Assembly (NCBI RefSeq): GCF_034555935.1
Contig: NZ_JAYDCJ010000003.1
Coordinates: 868,001-932,000, forward strand
From: Marinobacter qingdaonensis
Lineage (GTDB): Bacteria; Pseudomonadota; Gammaproteobacteria; Pseudomonadales; Oleiphilaceae
DNA length: 64,000 nucleotides
Direction: 5' to 3'
Shown: piece by piece, positions 53,822-63,024 of the stretch
How the letters are laid out: the number at the start of each line of letters is the position of its first letter
Position numbering within the stretch: the stretch's first letter is position 1
Notes under the pieces: model-generated
Seen by the model: only the letters and a program-made list of their open reading frames with translations
What the model was told of the DNA's origin: nothing
Databases searched by the model: none
Program-made: the position numbers and the translations under genes

Positions 53822-54730
53822 ATGCTGACCGGCGCGCTGCTGATTCTTGCCCCCCTGTTTCTGGGCTTTGCCCTGCCACTGCACAGTCGGCGGGCCATGA
53901 CCATCATCCATTACACGGTTGAAGGCCTGGTCTATTTTATTCTCGCGCTGCTGGGCCTGGGCCTGGGCCAGATGGAAGGCCTGGCCAGCCAACTGGGGGG
54001 CATGGCGGTTCAGGTCTTGATGCTGGTGCTGGCGCTGTTCCTGGCCAACATGGTCGGGCTCTGGCTGTTCCATCGTTGGCAGCCGATGACGCTCCAAGTT
54101 GGCCCGGTGGAGGGCAGTACCGGCTACCGGCGCCTGTTTCTGGCCGGCCTGAAGCCTTTGCTGGCCGTGCTGGTCGGTCTGCTGGCCGGTTATTTTCTGC
54201 TGCCCAAATTGGCGTTCGTGGAGGACGTTGCTACCGGGGCGCTGATGCTGCTGCTGTTCCTGATCGGTCTGCAATTGCGCAACGCCGGACTGTCCCTGCG
54301 CAAGCTGCTGATGAATCGCCAGGGCCTGGGTATCGCCCTGGCGCTGACCCTCAGCTCGCTGGTGGCCGGTGTCCTGCTGATTCCGGTGCTGGCGTTGCCC
54401 TGGCACGACGTGCTGGCGCTGGCGTCCGGGTTTGGCTGGTACTCGTTGTCCGGTATTGTCATCGGCGATGCCCTGGGGCCAGCCTGGGGTGGGGTGGCGT
54501 TCCTGAACGACGTGCTGCGGGAGATCATCGCCCTGGCCCTCATTCCGGTGTTGATCAGCGCCCGTCCCGCCATGGCCATAGGCTATGGCGGAGCCACCGC
54601 CATGGACTTCACCCTGCCGGTGATCCGCAGCAGCGGCGGCCTCGGCTGCGTGCCGGTGGCCATCGCCTCGGGCTTCCTGCTGTCGTTCCTGTCACCGGTG
54701 CTGATGGGGGTGTTCCTGTCCCTCGGCTGA
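53822..54730 (+). CDS. LysO-family (DUF340) lysine exporter-like membrane protein
   Basis: 302 residues from ATG 53822, with GAGGAG seven bases ahead. About eight to ten membrane helices. FGWYSLSGIVIGDALGPAWGGVAFLNDVLREIIALALIPVL and GGATAMDFTLPVIRSSGG are the LysO/YbjE hallmark, including the GWYS and NDVLRE segments and the acidic residues in the membrane that are implicated in lysine export in E. coli. Inner membrane. Substrate assumed by family. Confidence 0.92.
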   Translation: MLTGALLILAPLFLGFALPLHSRRAMTIIHYTVEGLVYFILALLGLGLGQMEGLASQLGGMAVQVLMLVLALFLANMVGLWLFHRWQPMTLQVGPVEGSTGYRRLFLAGLKPLLAVLVGLLAGYFLLPKLAFVEDVATGALMLLLFLIGLQLRNAGLSLRKLLMNRQGLGIALALTLSSLVAGVLLIPVLALPWHDVLALASGFGWYSLSGIVIGDALGPAWGGVAFLNDVLREIIALALIPVLISARPAMAIGYGGATAMDFTLPVIRSSGGLGCVPVAIASGFLLSFLSPVLMGVFLSLG

Positions 54731-54828
54731 TGTCGTTGAAGACCAGTTACTTGCTCTTTTTCCCGCCCGGTGGGGTTTCGTCATCTAGACTGTAAAGAAC
54801 CGGAAGGACCAGAGCACAAGGTTAAACC

Positions 54829-55788
54829 ATGCGTCGTCGCCATTTCATTGGGTTATCCGTTGCTGCGGGGCTTGCGGCGATCGGCCCGTGGGGATGCAGT
54901 TCCGGTCGGCCACTGCGCCTTGGGGTTCACCCATGGATTGGGTATGAGCCTCTGTATCTGGCGGAGGAGTTTGACTGGCTGCCAGAGTCGGTGACGCTGC
55001 TCAAAGGTGAGGCCGCGGCCGACTCCCTGGCGCGATTGCAGGCCGGCGAGCTGGATGGGGCCGCTCTGACCCTGGATGAAGTATTGCGGGCCAAGGACGC
55101 AGGGACCGATCTGGTCGTCGTGGGCGTTACCGATGTTTCAGCGGGCGCGGATGTCCTGGTGGTGCGGCCTCCCATTGACAGTCTGGAGGGGCTCCGCGGG
55201 CAGCGCGTGGCGGTGGAGCTGTCTGGAGTGTCCGGTGTAATGCTGCTCAAAATTCTGGAACGAGCCGGATTGGAACGAGCTGATGTTACTGAGGTGAATT
55301 TGCCTGTGAGCGAGCATGAGTCGGCGTGGCAGCGGGGTGAAGTGGCGGCCTCGGTTTGCTACGAACCGGTGGCATCGGCCCTGGAGGATCAGGGTGGTGT
55401 GCGCATGTTCGACAGTGGCGACCTGCCGGAAACCATCTTCGATGTGCTAGCAGTCACCCGCCGAATGGCGGATGGCCGACCACAGGCCGTGCGTGGAATG
55501 CTGGCAGGCCACTTTGCCGGCCTTCAACACCTGGTGCGAAGCCGCCATGATGCCATCTACCGGATCGCGGGTCGGCAGAACACCTCCCCCGACGCTATTC
55601 GAAGGGCGTTGGCCACGGTGATGCTGCCTGACCTCGCAGCGAATCAGCGCTACCTAGCCACAACGGGAAGGGTGGAAGTGGTTGCTCGCAATCTCGCACA
55701 CCTGATGATACGCGCTGGCCTACTCGGCAAGATGCCGGATTCACGTCCGATCAGTAATCCTGCCTTTTTGCCTCGGAGTAACACTTGA
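54829..55788 (+). CDS. NMT1/SsuA-like periplasmic substrate-binding protein without transporter
   Basis: 319 residues. The N-terminus MRRRHFIGLSVAAGL has a twin-arginine-like pattern, and WGCSS near residue 22 could be a weak lipidation site. The body matches NMT1/SsuA-type binding proteins: RLGVHPWIGYEPLYLAEEFDWLPESV, RLQAGELDGAALTLDEVL, GLRGQRVAVELSGVSGVML. No ABC permease or ATPase is encoded nearby. Its stop codon overlaps the TTG start of a diguanylate cyclase gene (TTGA), so translation is coupled and it likely delivers its ligand state to that protein. Ligand unknown. Confidence 0.88.
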   Translation: MRRRHFIGLSVAAGLAAIGPWGCSSGRPLRLGVHPWIGYEPLYLAEEFDWLPESVTLLKGEAAADSLARLQAGELDGAALTLDEVLRAKDAGTDLVVVGVTDVSAGADVLVVRPPIDSLEGLRGQRVAVELSGVSGVMLLKILERAGLERADVTEVNLPVSEHESAWQRGEVAASVCYEPVASALEDQGGVRMFDSGDLPETIFDVLAVTRRMADGRPQAVRGMLAGHFAGLQHLVRSRHDAIYRIAGRQNTSPDAIRRALATVMLPDLAANQRYLATTGRVEVVARNLAHLMIRAGLLGKMPDSRPISNPAFLPRSNT

Positions 55789-58067
55789 TCGCGCCTCTCT
55801 GGGCGCGGTGTCTGCTTGGTTGGTTGCTGTTGGTGGCAACGATTCCACTCCCGGCCTGGGCCACTTCGCCGGTGACACTGGGTATCTACAATTCACGGTC
55901 TGAAGCCATTATGCGTCTGCGCTTCGAGCCTCTTGCCGATTACCTGTCCCGAGCCATTGGTGAGCCTGTGGAGTTGTTGTTGTTGAGTGAAGCCGAGCTG
56001 GATCAGGCACTTGCTGCTAACCGATTGGATTTCGTTCTGACCAATCCCAGTCATTTCCTGATCATCCGTAGCGAGCGTAGTCTTTCTGGGGTCTTGGCGA
56101 CGCTGAATCGACGTTGGCAAGGGGTGGCCACGGCGAGTCTCGGCGGAGTGATTATAGCTGCGTCAGACCGGGCCGGGGTTGAGGATCTGGCCAGTATCCG
56201 GGATAAAACACTGGTCGCACCGAGTGTGAACTCTCTGGGTGGCTATCTTGCCCAGGCGCTGGAGTTGCAGCAGATTGGTGTGGATATTCGGCGCAGCAAT
56301 CGCATCAAGTTGGTGGGCAGCCATGATCGTGTGATTCGAGCGGTCCTTGCCGGTGATGCGGATGTGGGATTTATTCGCACAGGCATTCTCGAGCAGTTGG
56401 CGCTGACTCAGCCGGAATTGATGTTCAAGCTTGATGTCGTCAACTCTCAGAGGCTTGCTGGATTTCCGTTCATGGCTTCTACGCGCCTCTACCCGGAATG
56501 GCCTTTGGTGGCACTTCCCCATGTGGACGACGACATCGTACGACGCACCGCCTCGGCGTTATTCGCGCTGGAGCCGGATGATCCGGCCGCCCAGGCTGCC
56601 GATATTGCAGGCTTTTTGCCGCCCGCTGATTACCAAGCGGTGGAATATCTGTCCCGGTCACTGAAGGTGCCCCCTTTTGATCAAGCCCCAGAGCTGACCT
56701 GGATCGACGCCTTGCATCAGTATCGTCTGTGGGTGTTTACCATCATGGTGTTGCTCTTGATGCTGGTCGCCAGTTCACTGTGGCTTGCAAAGCGCCGGCG
56801 CCAGCTTCTGAATGAACAACGGCGAACCCGGCGATTGATGATGAGCTGGCCGCAGCCAATGTTGGTAATCCGGCGCGGCGTGTTTGTGGACTGCAACCAC
56901 GCGGCGATAGAAATGCTGGGAGTGGCCAGCCGGGAGGCTCTGATTGGCGGCGAAGTGGCGAGTTTTTCGCCTGAATACCAGCCAGACGGTCAGGACTCGG
57001 AGGCCAAAATGCGGGCCATCATGGCGATGGCGGATGGTGGGCTGGTCTGTCAGCAGGAATGGCTTTTTCGACACTCGGATGGTTCGGACATCTGGGTGGT
57101 CATGACTATCGCACCGGCGCATGAACCCGGTGCAACAAACTCACTATTGCTGTGTTCTTGGCACGATATCACCGATCGGCGACAAACTGAGCAAAGGCAG
57201 AGGTTAGCTGCCAGCGTGTTCGACACAGCGCGAGAAGCGATATTCATTTCTGACCGATACGGCAGGGTAGTCGACGTCAATGAGGGTTACGCCAACATCA
57301 CCCGACAGCCCAAACATCAGGCGCTGGGGAAGTTGCCGCCCTTACCCCTCGGGGAGGGTAGTGGGGTATTCCAGAACGCACGGATCAGTGGCTTCTGGCG
57401 AGGTGAGGTTGTATTTAATAGGACCGATGGAGAGCAGCTGGATCTGGTCCTGACCCTCAGTCGCGTTTGTGACGACACAGGCTCCGTCACGCATTTCATC
57501 GGCATATACAACGATGTCACCGACAGCAAAGCCAAGGAACACGAGCTGCGCACCCTCGCTCACTACGATGCGCTGACGGGCTTGCCCAATCGGGTTCTGT
57601 TTGCCGACCGACTGCAGCAGGGGATGGCGCAGGCTCGGCGCCATAACCTTCGCCTCGCGGTGGTCTATATCGATCTGGACGAGTTAAAACCAGTCAACGA
57701 TACATTCGGGCATGAAGCGGGGGACATGCTGTTGATTGAAACGGCGGAGCGGCTGCAACAGTCCCTACGGGAGGAGGACACCCTGGCTAGAATGGGCGGC
57801 GATGAGTTCACCGCGATTATTCTGAACATCGACAATGAAGCGGACCTGGAACGGCTGTTGTCCCGCATGCTAGTGGCCGTTGCCGAGCCAGTATGGGCCG
57901 GAGATCATCAGGTCGAGATTTCGGCCAGTATCGGCTACACCGTATTTCCCCAGCAGACTGAGATCGACGGGGATCAGTTGCTGTGTCAGGCCGATCAGGC
58001 CATGTACCAGGCCAAGCGGCAGGGGAAAGGCTGTTTTCGCCGGTTTTTTCCGGACATTAGCGCCTAG
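55785..58067 (+). CDS. Diguanylate cyclase with PhnD-like periplasmic domain and PAS domains
   Basis: 760 residues from TTG 55785, with GGAG about 7 bases ahead. Signal/anchor (LLGWLLLVATIPLPAWA), a PhnD-type binding domain about 30-285 (TLGIYNSRSEAIMRLRFEPLADYLSRAIG; LDFVLTNPSHFLIIRS; RIKLVGSHDRVIRAVLAGDADVGFIRTGIL), a membrane helix about 313-333, two PAS domains about 345-575, and GGDEF with MGGDEF and REED as inhibitory site. The second PAS holds an unusual PPLPLGEGSGV insertion near residue 520. Its stop overlaps that of the convergent HD-GYP gene by 4 bases. Cyclic-di-GMP synthesis under periplasmic control is expected. Confidence 0.93.
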   Translation: MIAPLWARCLLGWLLLVATIPLPAWATSPVTLGIYNSRSEAIMRLRFEPLADYLSRAIGEPVELLLLSEAELDQALAANRLDFVLTNPSHFLIIRSERSLSGVLATLNRRWQGVATASLGGVIIAASDRAGVEDLASIRDKTLVAPSVNSLGGYLAQALELQQIGVDIRRSNRIKLVGSHDRVIRAVLAGDADVGFIRTGILEQLALTQPELMFKLDVVNSQRLAGFPFMASTRLYPEWPLVALPHVDDDIVRRTASALFALEPDDPAAQAADIAGFLPPADYQAVEYLSRSLKVPPFDQAPELTWIDALHQYRLWVFTIMVLLLMLVASSLWLAKRRRQLLNEQRRTRRLMMSWPQPMLVIRRGVFVDCNHAAIEMLGVASREALIGGEVASFSPEYQPDGQDSEAKMRAIMAMADGGLVCQQEWLFRHSDGSDIWVVMTIAPAHEPGATNSLLLCSWHDITDRRQTEQRQRLAASVFDTAREAIFISDRYGRVVDVNEGYANITRQPKHQALGKLPPLPLGEGSGVFQNARISGFWRGEVVFNRTDGEQLDLVLTLSRVCDDTGSVTHFIGIYNDVTDSKAKEHELRTLAHYDALTGLPNRVLFADRLQQGMAQARRHNLRLAVVYIDLDELKPVNDTFGHEAGDMLLIETAERLQQSLREEDTLARMGGDEFTAIILNIDNEADLERLLSRMLVAVAEPVWAGDHQVEISASIGYTVFPQQTEIDGDQLLCQADQAMYQAKRQGKGCFRRFFPDISA

Positions 58068-59272
58068 ATCATGAACTTCCGGATATCGATCCGGTACTCG
58101 CCCGGGTCGACGGCGCGCACAATCCGGTCCTGGGTGCCGGGTCGGCTCAGATCAATGGTGTCCACCGGGATCTGCATCCGGAACCGGGTGTGGTACATCA
58201 CCCGCACCACCGGTAGCCGCTGATCCTGGTCGTTGGTTTCCACCACCGCGCCCAGTCGGCCGCTTTCCAGCAACACCATCGACCCCACCGGATACAGGCC
58301 AATGCACCGGATGAACTGTTTCACCAGCTCGGGGTCGAGGTGATCGCCGCTCCACTCCAGCAGCTTTTTCAGGCCCTGGGTCGGGGTCAGGCCCTTGTGG
58401 TAGACCCGGTCGGCGGTGATGGCGTCGTAGACATCGGTGATCGCGACCATGCGGCCATATTCAGAAATCTCGTCGCCCTTCAGGCCTTCCGGGTAACCGG
58501 TGCCGTCCAGGCGCTCATGGTGCTGGGCGGCGGTGATGACGGTCAGCTCGCCAATGCCCTCGGTCGACGCCAGGATGTCCCGGGAATGGCGGGCATGGAG
58601 TTTCATCACCTCGAACTCCTCCGCCGACAGTCGGCCGGGTTTGTGCAGGACCTCGTCCGGGGTCAGGATCTTGCCCAGGTCGTGCAGCAGGGCGCCGACG
58701 ATGGTCTGGTGCAGGACGTCGGCCGGCAGTTTCCGGTAGTTGCCGAACAACGACATCAGCACACTCAGGTTGACCGAGTGCTCCAGCAGGTAATTGTCCT
58801 TCTCGCGAATGCGCCCCAGGCAGCTCAGGGCATTGGCGTTGCGCAACACCGAACTCTGCAGTTCGTCCGCCAGCTGGTGGATCGGGGCGATGTCGATGGC
58901 GCCGCCGATCTTGACGTTGTTCATGAACTCGCCCACCAGGCCCTGGGCCTGGCTGTGGACCTTTTGCGCCACCACCAGTTCTTCTTCCATGGGCACGTGG
59001 GGGCGCAGTCCCGGTGACTGTTCACCGGCCCGCTGCAGCGCCGCTTCGTTGCGGCGATCCACCTCGCCGGCGGTCTCCGAATCCTGGGTGTCCAGGCCCT
59101 TCGAGGCGTCGATATAGACGAACGCCACCCCCATCTGGCGGATCTTCTCGATGGTTTCCTCTTTTTTGATGACACCGCGCTTGCGCTGGCTGTTGTGAGG
59201 AATCCAGTCGTTGTTGAGGTCGGTGATGTACATGCCGACCTTCAATGCCGAAATAGGGATGCGCTTGATCAT
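58064..59272 (-). CDS. HD-GYP domain cyclic-di-GMP phosphodiesterase
   Basis: 402 residues. N-terminal DUF3391-type domain (RIPISALKVGMYITDL) about 1-140, then HD-GYP about 150-330: EHSVNLSVLMSLFGNY, ALLHDLGKI (HD pair), LHARHSRDIL, ITAAQHHERLDGTGYPEGL (GYP motif), ITDVYDAITADR. All metal ligands I can recognise are present, so it should hydrolyse cyclic-di-GMP to GMP via pGpG. Its ATG overlaps the stop of tatD (ATGA), so they are coupled. Convergent with the diguanylate cyclase, overlapping by 4 bases. Confidence 0.94.
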   Translation of the reverse strand: MIKRIPISALKVGMYITDLNNDWIPHNSQRKRGVIKKEETIEKIRQMGVAFVYIDASKGLDTQDSETAGEVDRRNEAALQRAGEQSPGLRPHVPMEEELVVAQKVHSQAQGLVGEFMNNVKIGGAIDIAPIHQLADELQSSVLRNANALSCLGRIREKDNYLLEHSVNLSVLMSLFGNYRKLPADVLHQTIVGALLHDLGKILTPDEVLHKPGRLSAEEFEVMKLHARHSRDILASTEGIGELTVITAAQHHERLDGTGYPEGLKGDEISEYGRMVAITDVYDAITADRVYHKGLTPTQGLKKLLEWSGDHLDPELVKQFIRCIGLYPVGSMVLLESGRLGAVVETNDQDQRLPVVRVMYHTRFRMQIPVDTIDLSRPGTQDRIVRAVDPGEYRIDIRKFMI

Positions 59273-60078
59273 CGCTGCGGGAAGAACGTCCTCAGGCTGT
59301 TCTGGTAGGTGGTGCTCAGTACGTGGTCCAGAGGTAGGTCCTTTACCTCGGCAATTTTCTCCGCCACGAAGGGCAGGTAGAAGGGCGCGTTCTCGCGACC
59401 GCGGTAGGGCACCGGGGTCAGGAAGGGCGCGTCGGTCTCCAGCAGGATCTGCTCGATGGGCGCCATGCGCACGATGTCACGTACGTTTTCCGCCTTGTTG
59501 AAGGTGGTAATGCCATTGAAGCCGAGACACCAGCCCTGATCGAGGGCGTACTGGGCCAGGCCCGGACCCGAAGTGAAACTGTGGATCACACCCCGGCGGG
59601 TCAGCGATTGCTCGAACTCCTCGAGGATGGCGATGGTGTCCTCGTCGGCTTCCCGGCTGTGGATAACCACGGGCCGGTCCAGATCGCTGGCGATCTGCAG
59701 CTGACGCCGGAACACCTGGCGCTGTACCTCGCGGTCGGCGTTGTCATAGAAGTAATCCAGGCCGATTTCACCCACGGCAACAATCTTGTCGTCGCCGGCA
59801 TGGGCCCGAATCTCCTCCTCGACGGCGTCGGAGTAACTTTCCGCCTCGTGCGGATGGATGCCCTGGGTGCCATAGACCCAGGGCGCCACCTGGCTCAGCT
59901 CGCGTACCTTGGCGAGGTTGTCGGGCGCGACCGCGATGGTGATGACCTTTTCAATGTTCACCCGCTCGCTCTGCGCCAGGGTTTCGTCCAGGGGACGATC
60001 CTTGAGGTAGTCGAGATGGCAGTGGGTTTCGATGATCGGGTGATCGAACACGGGGATGTCGCGGCGTTTCTTACTCAT
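59269..60078 (-). CDS. TatD family metal-dependent hydrolase
   Basis: 269 residues from ATG 60078. Motifs of the TatD TIM barrel: IIETHCHLDYL (HxH, here with Cys between), YGTQGIHPHEAE, VAVGEIGLDYFYDN, RPVVIHSREADEDT, GVIHSFTSG, LLETDAPFLTP. Members are DNA exonucleases or deoxyribonucleases. The coupling with an HD-GYP gene downstream is not the usual holB-pilZ-tatD arrangement. The start has only a distant GGAG. Confidence 0.93.
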   Translation of the reverse strand: MSKKRRDIPVFDHPIIETHCHLDYLKDRPLDETLAQSERVNIEKVITIAVAPDNLAKVRELSQVAPWVYGTQGIHPHEAESYSDAVEEEIRAHAGDDKIVAVGEIGLDYFYDNADREVQRQVFRRQLQIASDLDRPVVIHSREADEDTIAILEEFEQSLTRRGVIHSFTSGPGLAQYALDQGWCLGFNGITTFNKAENVRDIVRMAPIEQILLETDAPFLTPVPYRGRENAPFYLPFVAEKIAEVKDLPLDHVLSTTYQNSLRTFFPQR

Positions 60079-60196
60079 CGCGCTTTGGTCTACTCCATGG
60101 CAGCGACTTGAGGCTGCTATCCTGAAAAATTGACCACGTGAGTTTATCACCTTGTTGGATTGTTGACCCGATTTAACCCGATACGGAGTTTCCGGA

Positions 60197-61027
60197 ATGC
60201 AGGTAACGGACTTTGCCCGGGCTTGGTTTTTCGACGCGGGAAAACCCCATCTCGCAAATTACCCGTCGGTTCTGGACGATGAGGCGGAGATTCCGAAGCT
60301 GGAGGCCAGCCTGGAGGATATTGGCGAGTACCAGCGCCGACTGTGGGCCAATCGAAGCGAGGCGGTGTTGCTGGTGGTTCATGGCCCCGATGCCAGCGGC
60401 AAGGACAGTCTGATCCGGACCCTGGCGACTTTCGTTGATCCAGCCGGTTTCCACGCCTGGTCGTTTGGGCGTCCGGACGGCGCGGAAACCCGCCACGACT
60501 TTCTCTGGCGAGTGGCCAGGAAGGTGCCCGAGCTGGGTGAGATGGTGGCCTTTAATCGCAGTCACCATGAGGCGGTCATTGGCGAGCGACTCTGGCCCGT
60601 ACACCCGCCGGAGCGGTACAGTTGGCCCAACCGTTACCGGTCTATTCGTGATTTTGAGCGGCATCTGGTGAATGAAGGCACCACCATCGTCAAGGTCTGG
60701 CTCAATCTCTCCGAGGACGAGCATCGGCGCCGGCTTCTGGCACGGCTCGACAAGCCGCGCAAGCGCTGGAAATTTGACCAGTCCGATGTCTCGGGATGGA
60801 AAAAGCGGGCGGAGTACGCAGCCTTTGCCGAGCAAGCCCTGGCCAATACCCATACCGAGTTCGCGCCCTGGTTCATTGTGCCGGCGGATCGTAAACCTCA
60901 GGCCCGGGCCATCGTGGCGAAACTGCTGGCCGAGCAGTTGCAGCGGCTGGCGCCGGACTATCCGGAGGACGACAAGGCGGTATTGCGGGAGTATCGACGG
61001 CTGCTGGCCGACGAGGGTGTGAAGTAA
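60197..61027 (+). CDS. Polyphosphate kinase 2 (PPK2) family protein
   Basis: 276 residues. Walker A LVVHGPDASGKDSLIRTL at about 57-74, Walker B region MVAFNRSHHEAVIGERLW at about 115-132, and lid/arginine motif EDEHRRRLLARLDKPRKRWKFDQSD. W-K-F-D-x-S-D followed by A-E-Q-A-L is characteristic of PPK2 proteins that phosphorylate nucleoside mono- or diphosphates with polyphosphate. Class cannot be fixed by eye. GGAG-type signal (CGGAGTTTCCGGA) precedes the ATG. Divergent from tatD. Confidence 0.9.
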   Translation: MQVTDFARAWFFDAGKPHLANYPSVLDDEAEIPKLEASLEDIGEYQRRLWANRSEAVLLVVHGPDASGKDSLIRTLATFVDPAGFHAWSFGRPDGAETRHDFLWRVARKVPELGEMVAFNRSHHEAVIGERLWPVHPPERYSWPNRYRSIRDFERHLVNEGTTIVKVWLNLSEDEHRRRLLARLDKPRKRWKFDQSDVSGWKKRAEYAAFAEQALANTHTEFAPWFIVPADRKPQARAIVAKLLAEQLQRLAPDYPEDDKAVLREYRRLLADEGVK

Positions 61028-61047
61028 ACAGACACAGGGAGGCGCGA

Positions 61048-62319
61048 ATGCGCATAGTAGTTGTGGGAGCCGGCGTAGTCGGGGTTACCACCGCGTACGA
61101 ATTGAGCAGCCGGGGGCATGAGGTAACGGTGCTGGAACGCCAGGCCATCGCCGGCAACGAGACCAGCAAGGGCAATGCGGCCCAGCGCTCCTATGGCGTG
61201 GTGTATCCCTGGGCCGATCCGAAAATGGTGCTCAAGGCGCTACCCTGGCTGCTGAAGCAGGACGGTCCCCTGAAGATGCGCATGCCGCCGTCGGTGGAGG
61301 CCGTGCGCTTTTTGTTCAGTACCCTGCGCTTTGCCCGGGCGCCCGGCGTGTTCGGACTCAATCGTCGGGCCATGCTGCGCCTGGGCATCCACAGTCGGGA
61401 GCGGTTTCTGGCCCTGGAGCAGGCCCTGGCGCTGGATTTTGACGGTGGCCATCGGGGCCTGCTGCATCTGGCCAGTGCCCCCGAGGCGCTGGTTGGCTAC
61501 CATGAAATCCACCGGCTGCTGCAGGAACTGGGTATTGCCTCCCGGCTGCTGACCCCGGACGAGGTCCGCGAGGTCGAGCCGGGCATGCTGGGGGATGGCC
61601 CCCTGTGCGGTGCGCTCAGTTACGACAGTGACGGCACCGGCGACTGCCACCAGTTCACCCGTGCCCTGGCCGAGGCCTGTGCCCGGCAGGGCGTGACCTT
61701 TCGCTACCAGGTGGAGGCCGAGGAGCTGGTGGGCGACCATCACCGGATCGGGGCCATCGACTTCACCACCGAGGACGGCGAACGGGAACGGCTGGAGGCG
61801 GACGCCTTTGTCATCTGTGCCGGGGCCTGGTCCGATTACCTGGTGCGGCCGCTGGGCCTGCCGTTGCCCATCTACCCGGTCAAGGGCTACAGCCTGACGG
61901 CGCCGCTTACCGATCCCGATCGGGCGCCGGTGTCCACCGTGCACGACGATAACTACAAGGTGGTCTCGACCCGGCTGGGCGATCGCCTGCGGGCCACCGG
62001 CTTTGTCGAGTTGGCGGATTTCAACCGGGACATTCCGGAGGCGCGACTGGCGACCATCCGCAAATCGGTGACCTCCCGGTTCCCGGGCTGCGCCGACCTG
62101 ATGGCGGCGGAGACCTGGACCGGTTTCCGGCCCATGACCCCGGACGGCCCGGCCATCATCGGCCGCGGGCCCCGGGACAATCTGTTTCTGAATACCGGTC
62201 ACGGCACTTTCGGCTGGACCCTGTCCGCCGGCAGCGCCAGCGTGATTGCCCAGGTGATCGACGGCGAGGCACCGGCGGTGGAGCTGGACGCCTTCCGCCC
62301 CGGCCGCTTCCAGGAGTAG
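61048..62319 (+). CDS. D-amino acid dehydrogenase-like FAD enzyme
   Basis: 423 residues. FAD-binding start RIVVVGAGVVGVTTAYELSSRGHEVTVLER, then GNAAQRSYGVVYPWADPKMV close to the DadA pattern, and a C-terminal RPMTPDGPAIIGRGPRDNLFLNTGHGTFGWTLSAGSA that is diagnostic of DadA. Cytoplasmic or peripheral membrane; oxidises D-amino acids to keto acids, passing electrons to the quinone pool. The usual partner alanine racemase dadX is not next to it. GGAGG lies 9 bases ahead. It could instead serve another D-amino acid or imino acid. Confidence 0.88.
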   Translation: MRIVVVGAGVVGVTTAYELSSRGHEVTVLERQAIAGNETSKGNAAQRSYGVVYPWADPKMVLKALPWLLKQDGPLKMRMPPSVEAVRFLFSTLRFARAPGVFGLNRRAMLRLGIHSRERFLALEQALALDFDGGHRGLLHLASAPEALVGYHEIHRLLQELGIASRLLTPDEVREVEPGMLGDGPLCGALSYDSDGTGDCHQFTRALAEACARQGVTFRYQVEAEELVGDHHRIGAIDFTTEDGERERLEADAFVICAGAWSDYLVRPLGLPLPIYPVKGYSLTAPLTDPDRAPVSTVHDDNYKVVSTRLGDRLRATGFVELADFNRDIPEARLATIRKSVTSRFPGCADLMAAETWTGFRPMTPDGPAIIGRGPRDNLFLNTGHGTFGWTLSAGSASVIAQVIDGEAPAVELDAFRPGRFQE

Positions 62320-62334
62320 CGACGGGCGCCGGCG

Positions 62335-63024
62335 TTACTTGCGCTTCAGGCGCCGCTCCAGGTTGCCGCACAGGGTGTGGACAAAGCCGATGTCCCGGTC
62401 GCTGAGCAGTGGCAGTCGCTCGAACAGCCACTGCGACAGTTTGCCGTCTGCGGGGGCGTCCAGCGTCGGCAGCAACTGTTCAAGCCGGCTGCGCAGGGCG
62501 CCCAGGCGGGCCGGGTTGGCGGTGGCCGGGGCGGTCTCGTCGGATTCCGACAGCCCTGACAGCTCCCAGGCGTAGAGCATGACCGACTGGGCCAGGTTCA
62601 GGGACGGGTAGGTGACCTTCATGGGGATGCCGGTCAGGACATCGCACAGGGCCAACTCCTCGTTGGCCAGGCCCCGATCCTCCCGACCGAACACCAGTGC
62701 CGCGGTGGCCACGGATTCGCCCTTGCTGGCCATCATCCGGCGCAGCTCGGACGGCGGGTGCCAGTGCTGGCGGTTGTGGCGGGGCTTGGCCGAGGTCCCC
62801 ATCAGCAGGTCTACGGAGTTTCGCACCGCCGCCAGATCGGGGAAAATGCGCGCATTATCGAGGATGTGATCGCTGCCGTGGGCCAGCCAGTGGGCTTCCG
62901 GCCGGCTGTGCAGGTCGGAATTGACCAGCCAGAGTTCGCCGAAGCCCATGGTGCACAGGGCACGGGCGGCGGCGCCGACGTTTTCAGGAACCTTGGGTTC
63001 AACGAGTACAAAGGCCAGTTGCAT
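62335..63024 (-). CDS. TrmH-family RNA methyltransferase (LasT/YjtD-like, SPOUT)
   Basis: 229 residues. AFVLVEPKVPENVGAAARALCTMGF, ALVFGREDRGLANEELALCD and SLNLAQSVMLYAWEL are motifs 1-3 of the SPOUT class with the trefoil knot, as in TrmJ and LasT/YjtD. The length equals that of E. coli YjtD. It methylates RNA ribose using S-adenosylmethionine; exact target unknown. GGAGG lies 7 bases before the start. Its start codon overlaps the start of the divergent methyltransferase gene. Confidence 0.92.
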   Translation of the reverse strand: MQLAFVLVEPKVPENVGAAARALCTMGFGELWLVNSDLHSRPEAHWLAHGSDHILDNARIFPDLAAVRNSVDLLMGTSAKPRHNRQHWHPPSELRRMMASKGESVATAALVFGREDRGLANEELALCDVLTGIPMKVTYPSLNLAQSVMLYAWELSGLSESDETAPATANPARLGALRSRLEQLLPTLDAPADGKLSQWLFERLPLLSDRDIGFVHTLCGNLERRLKRK

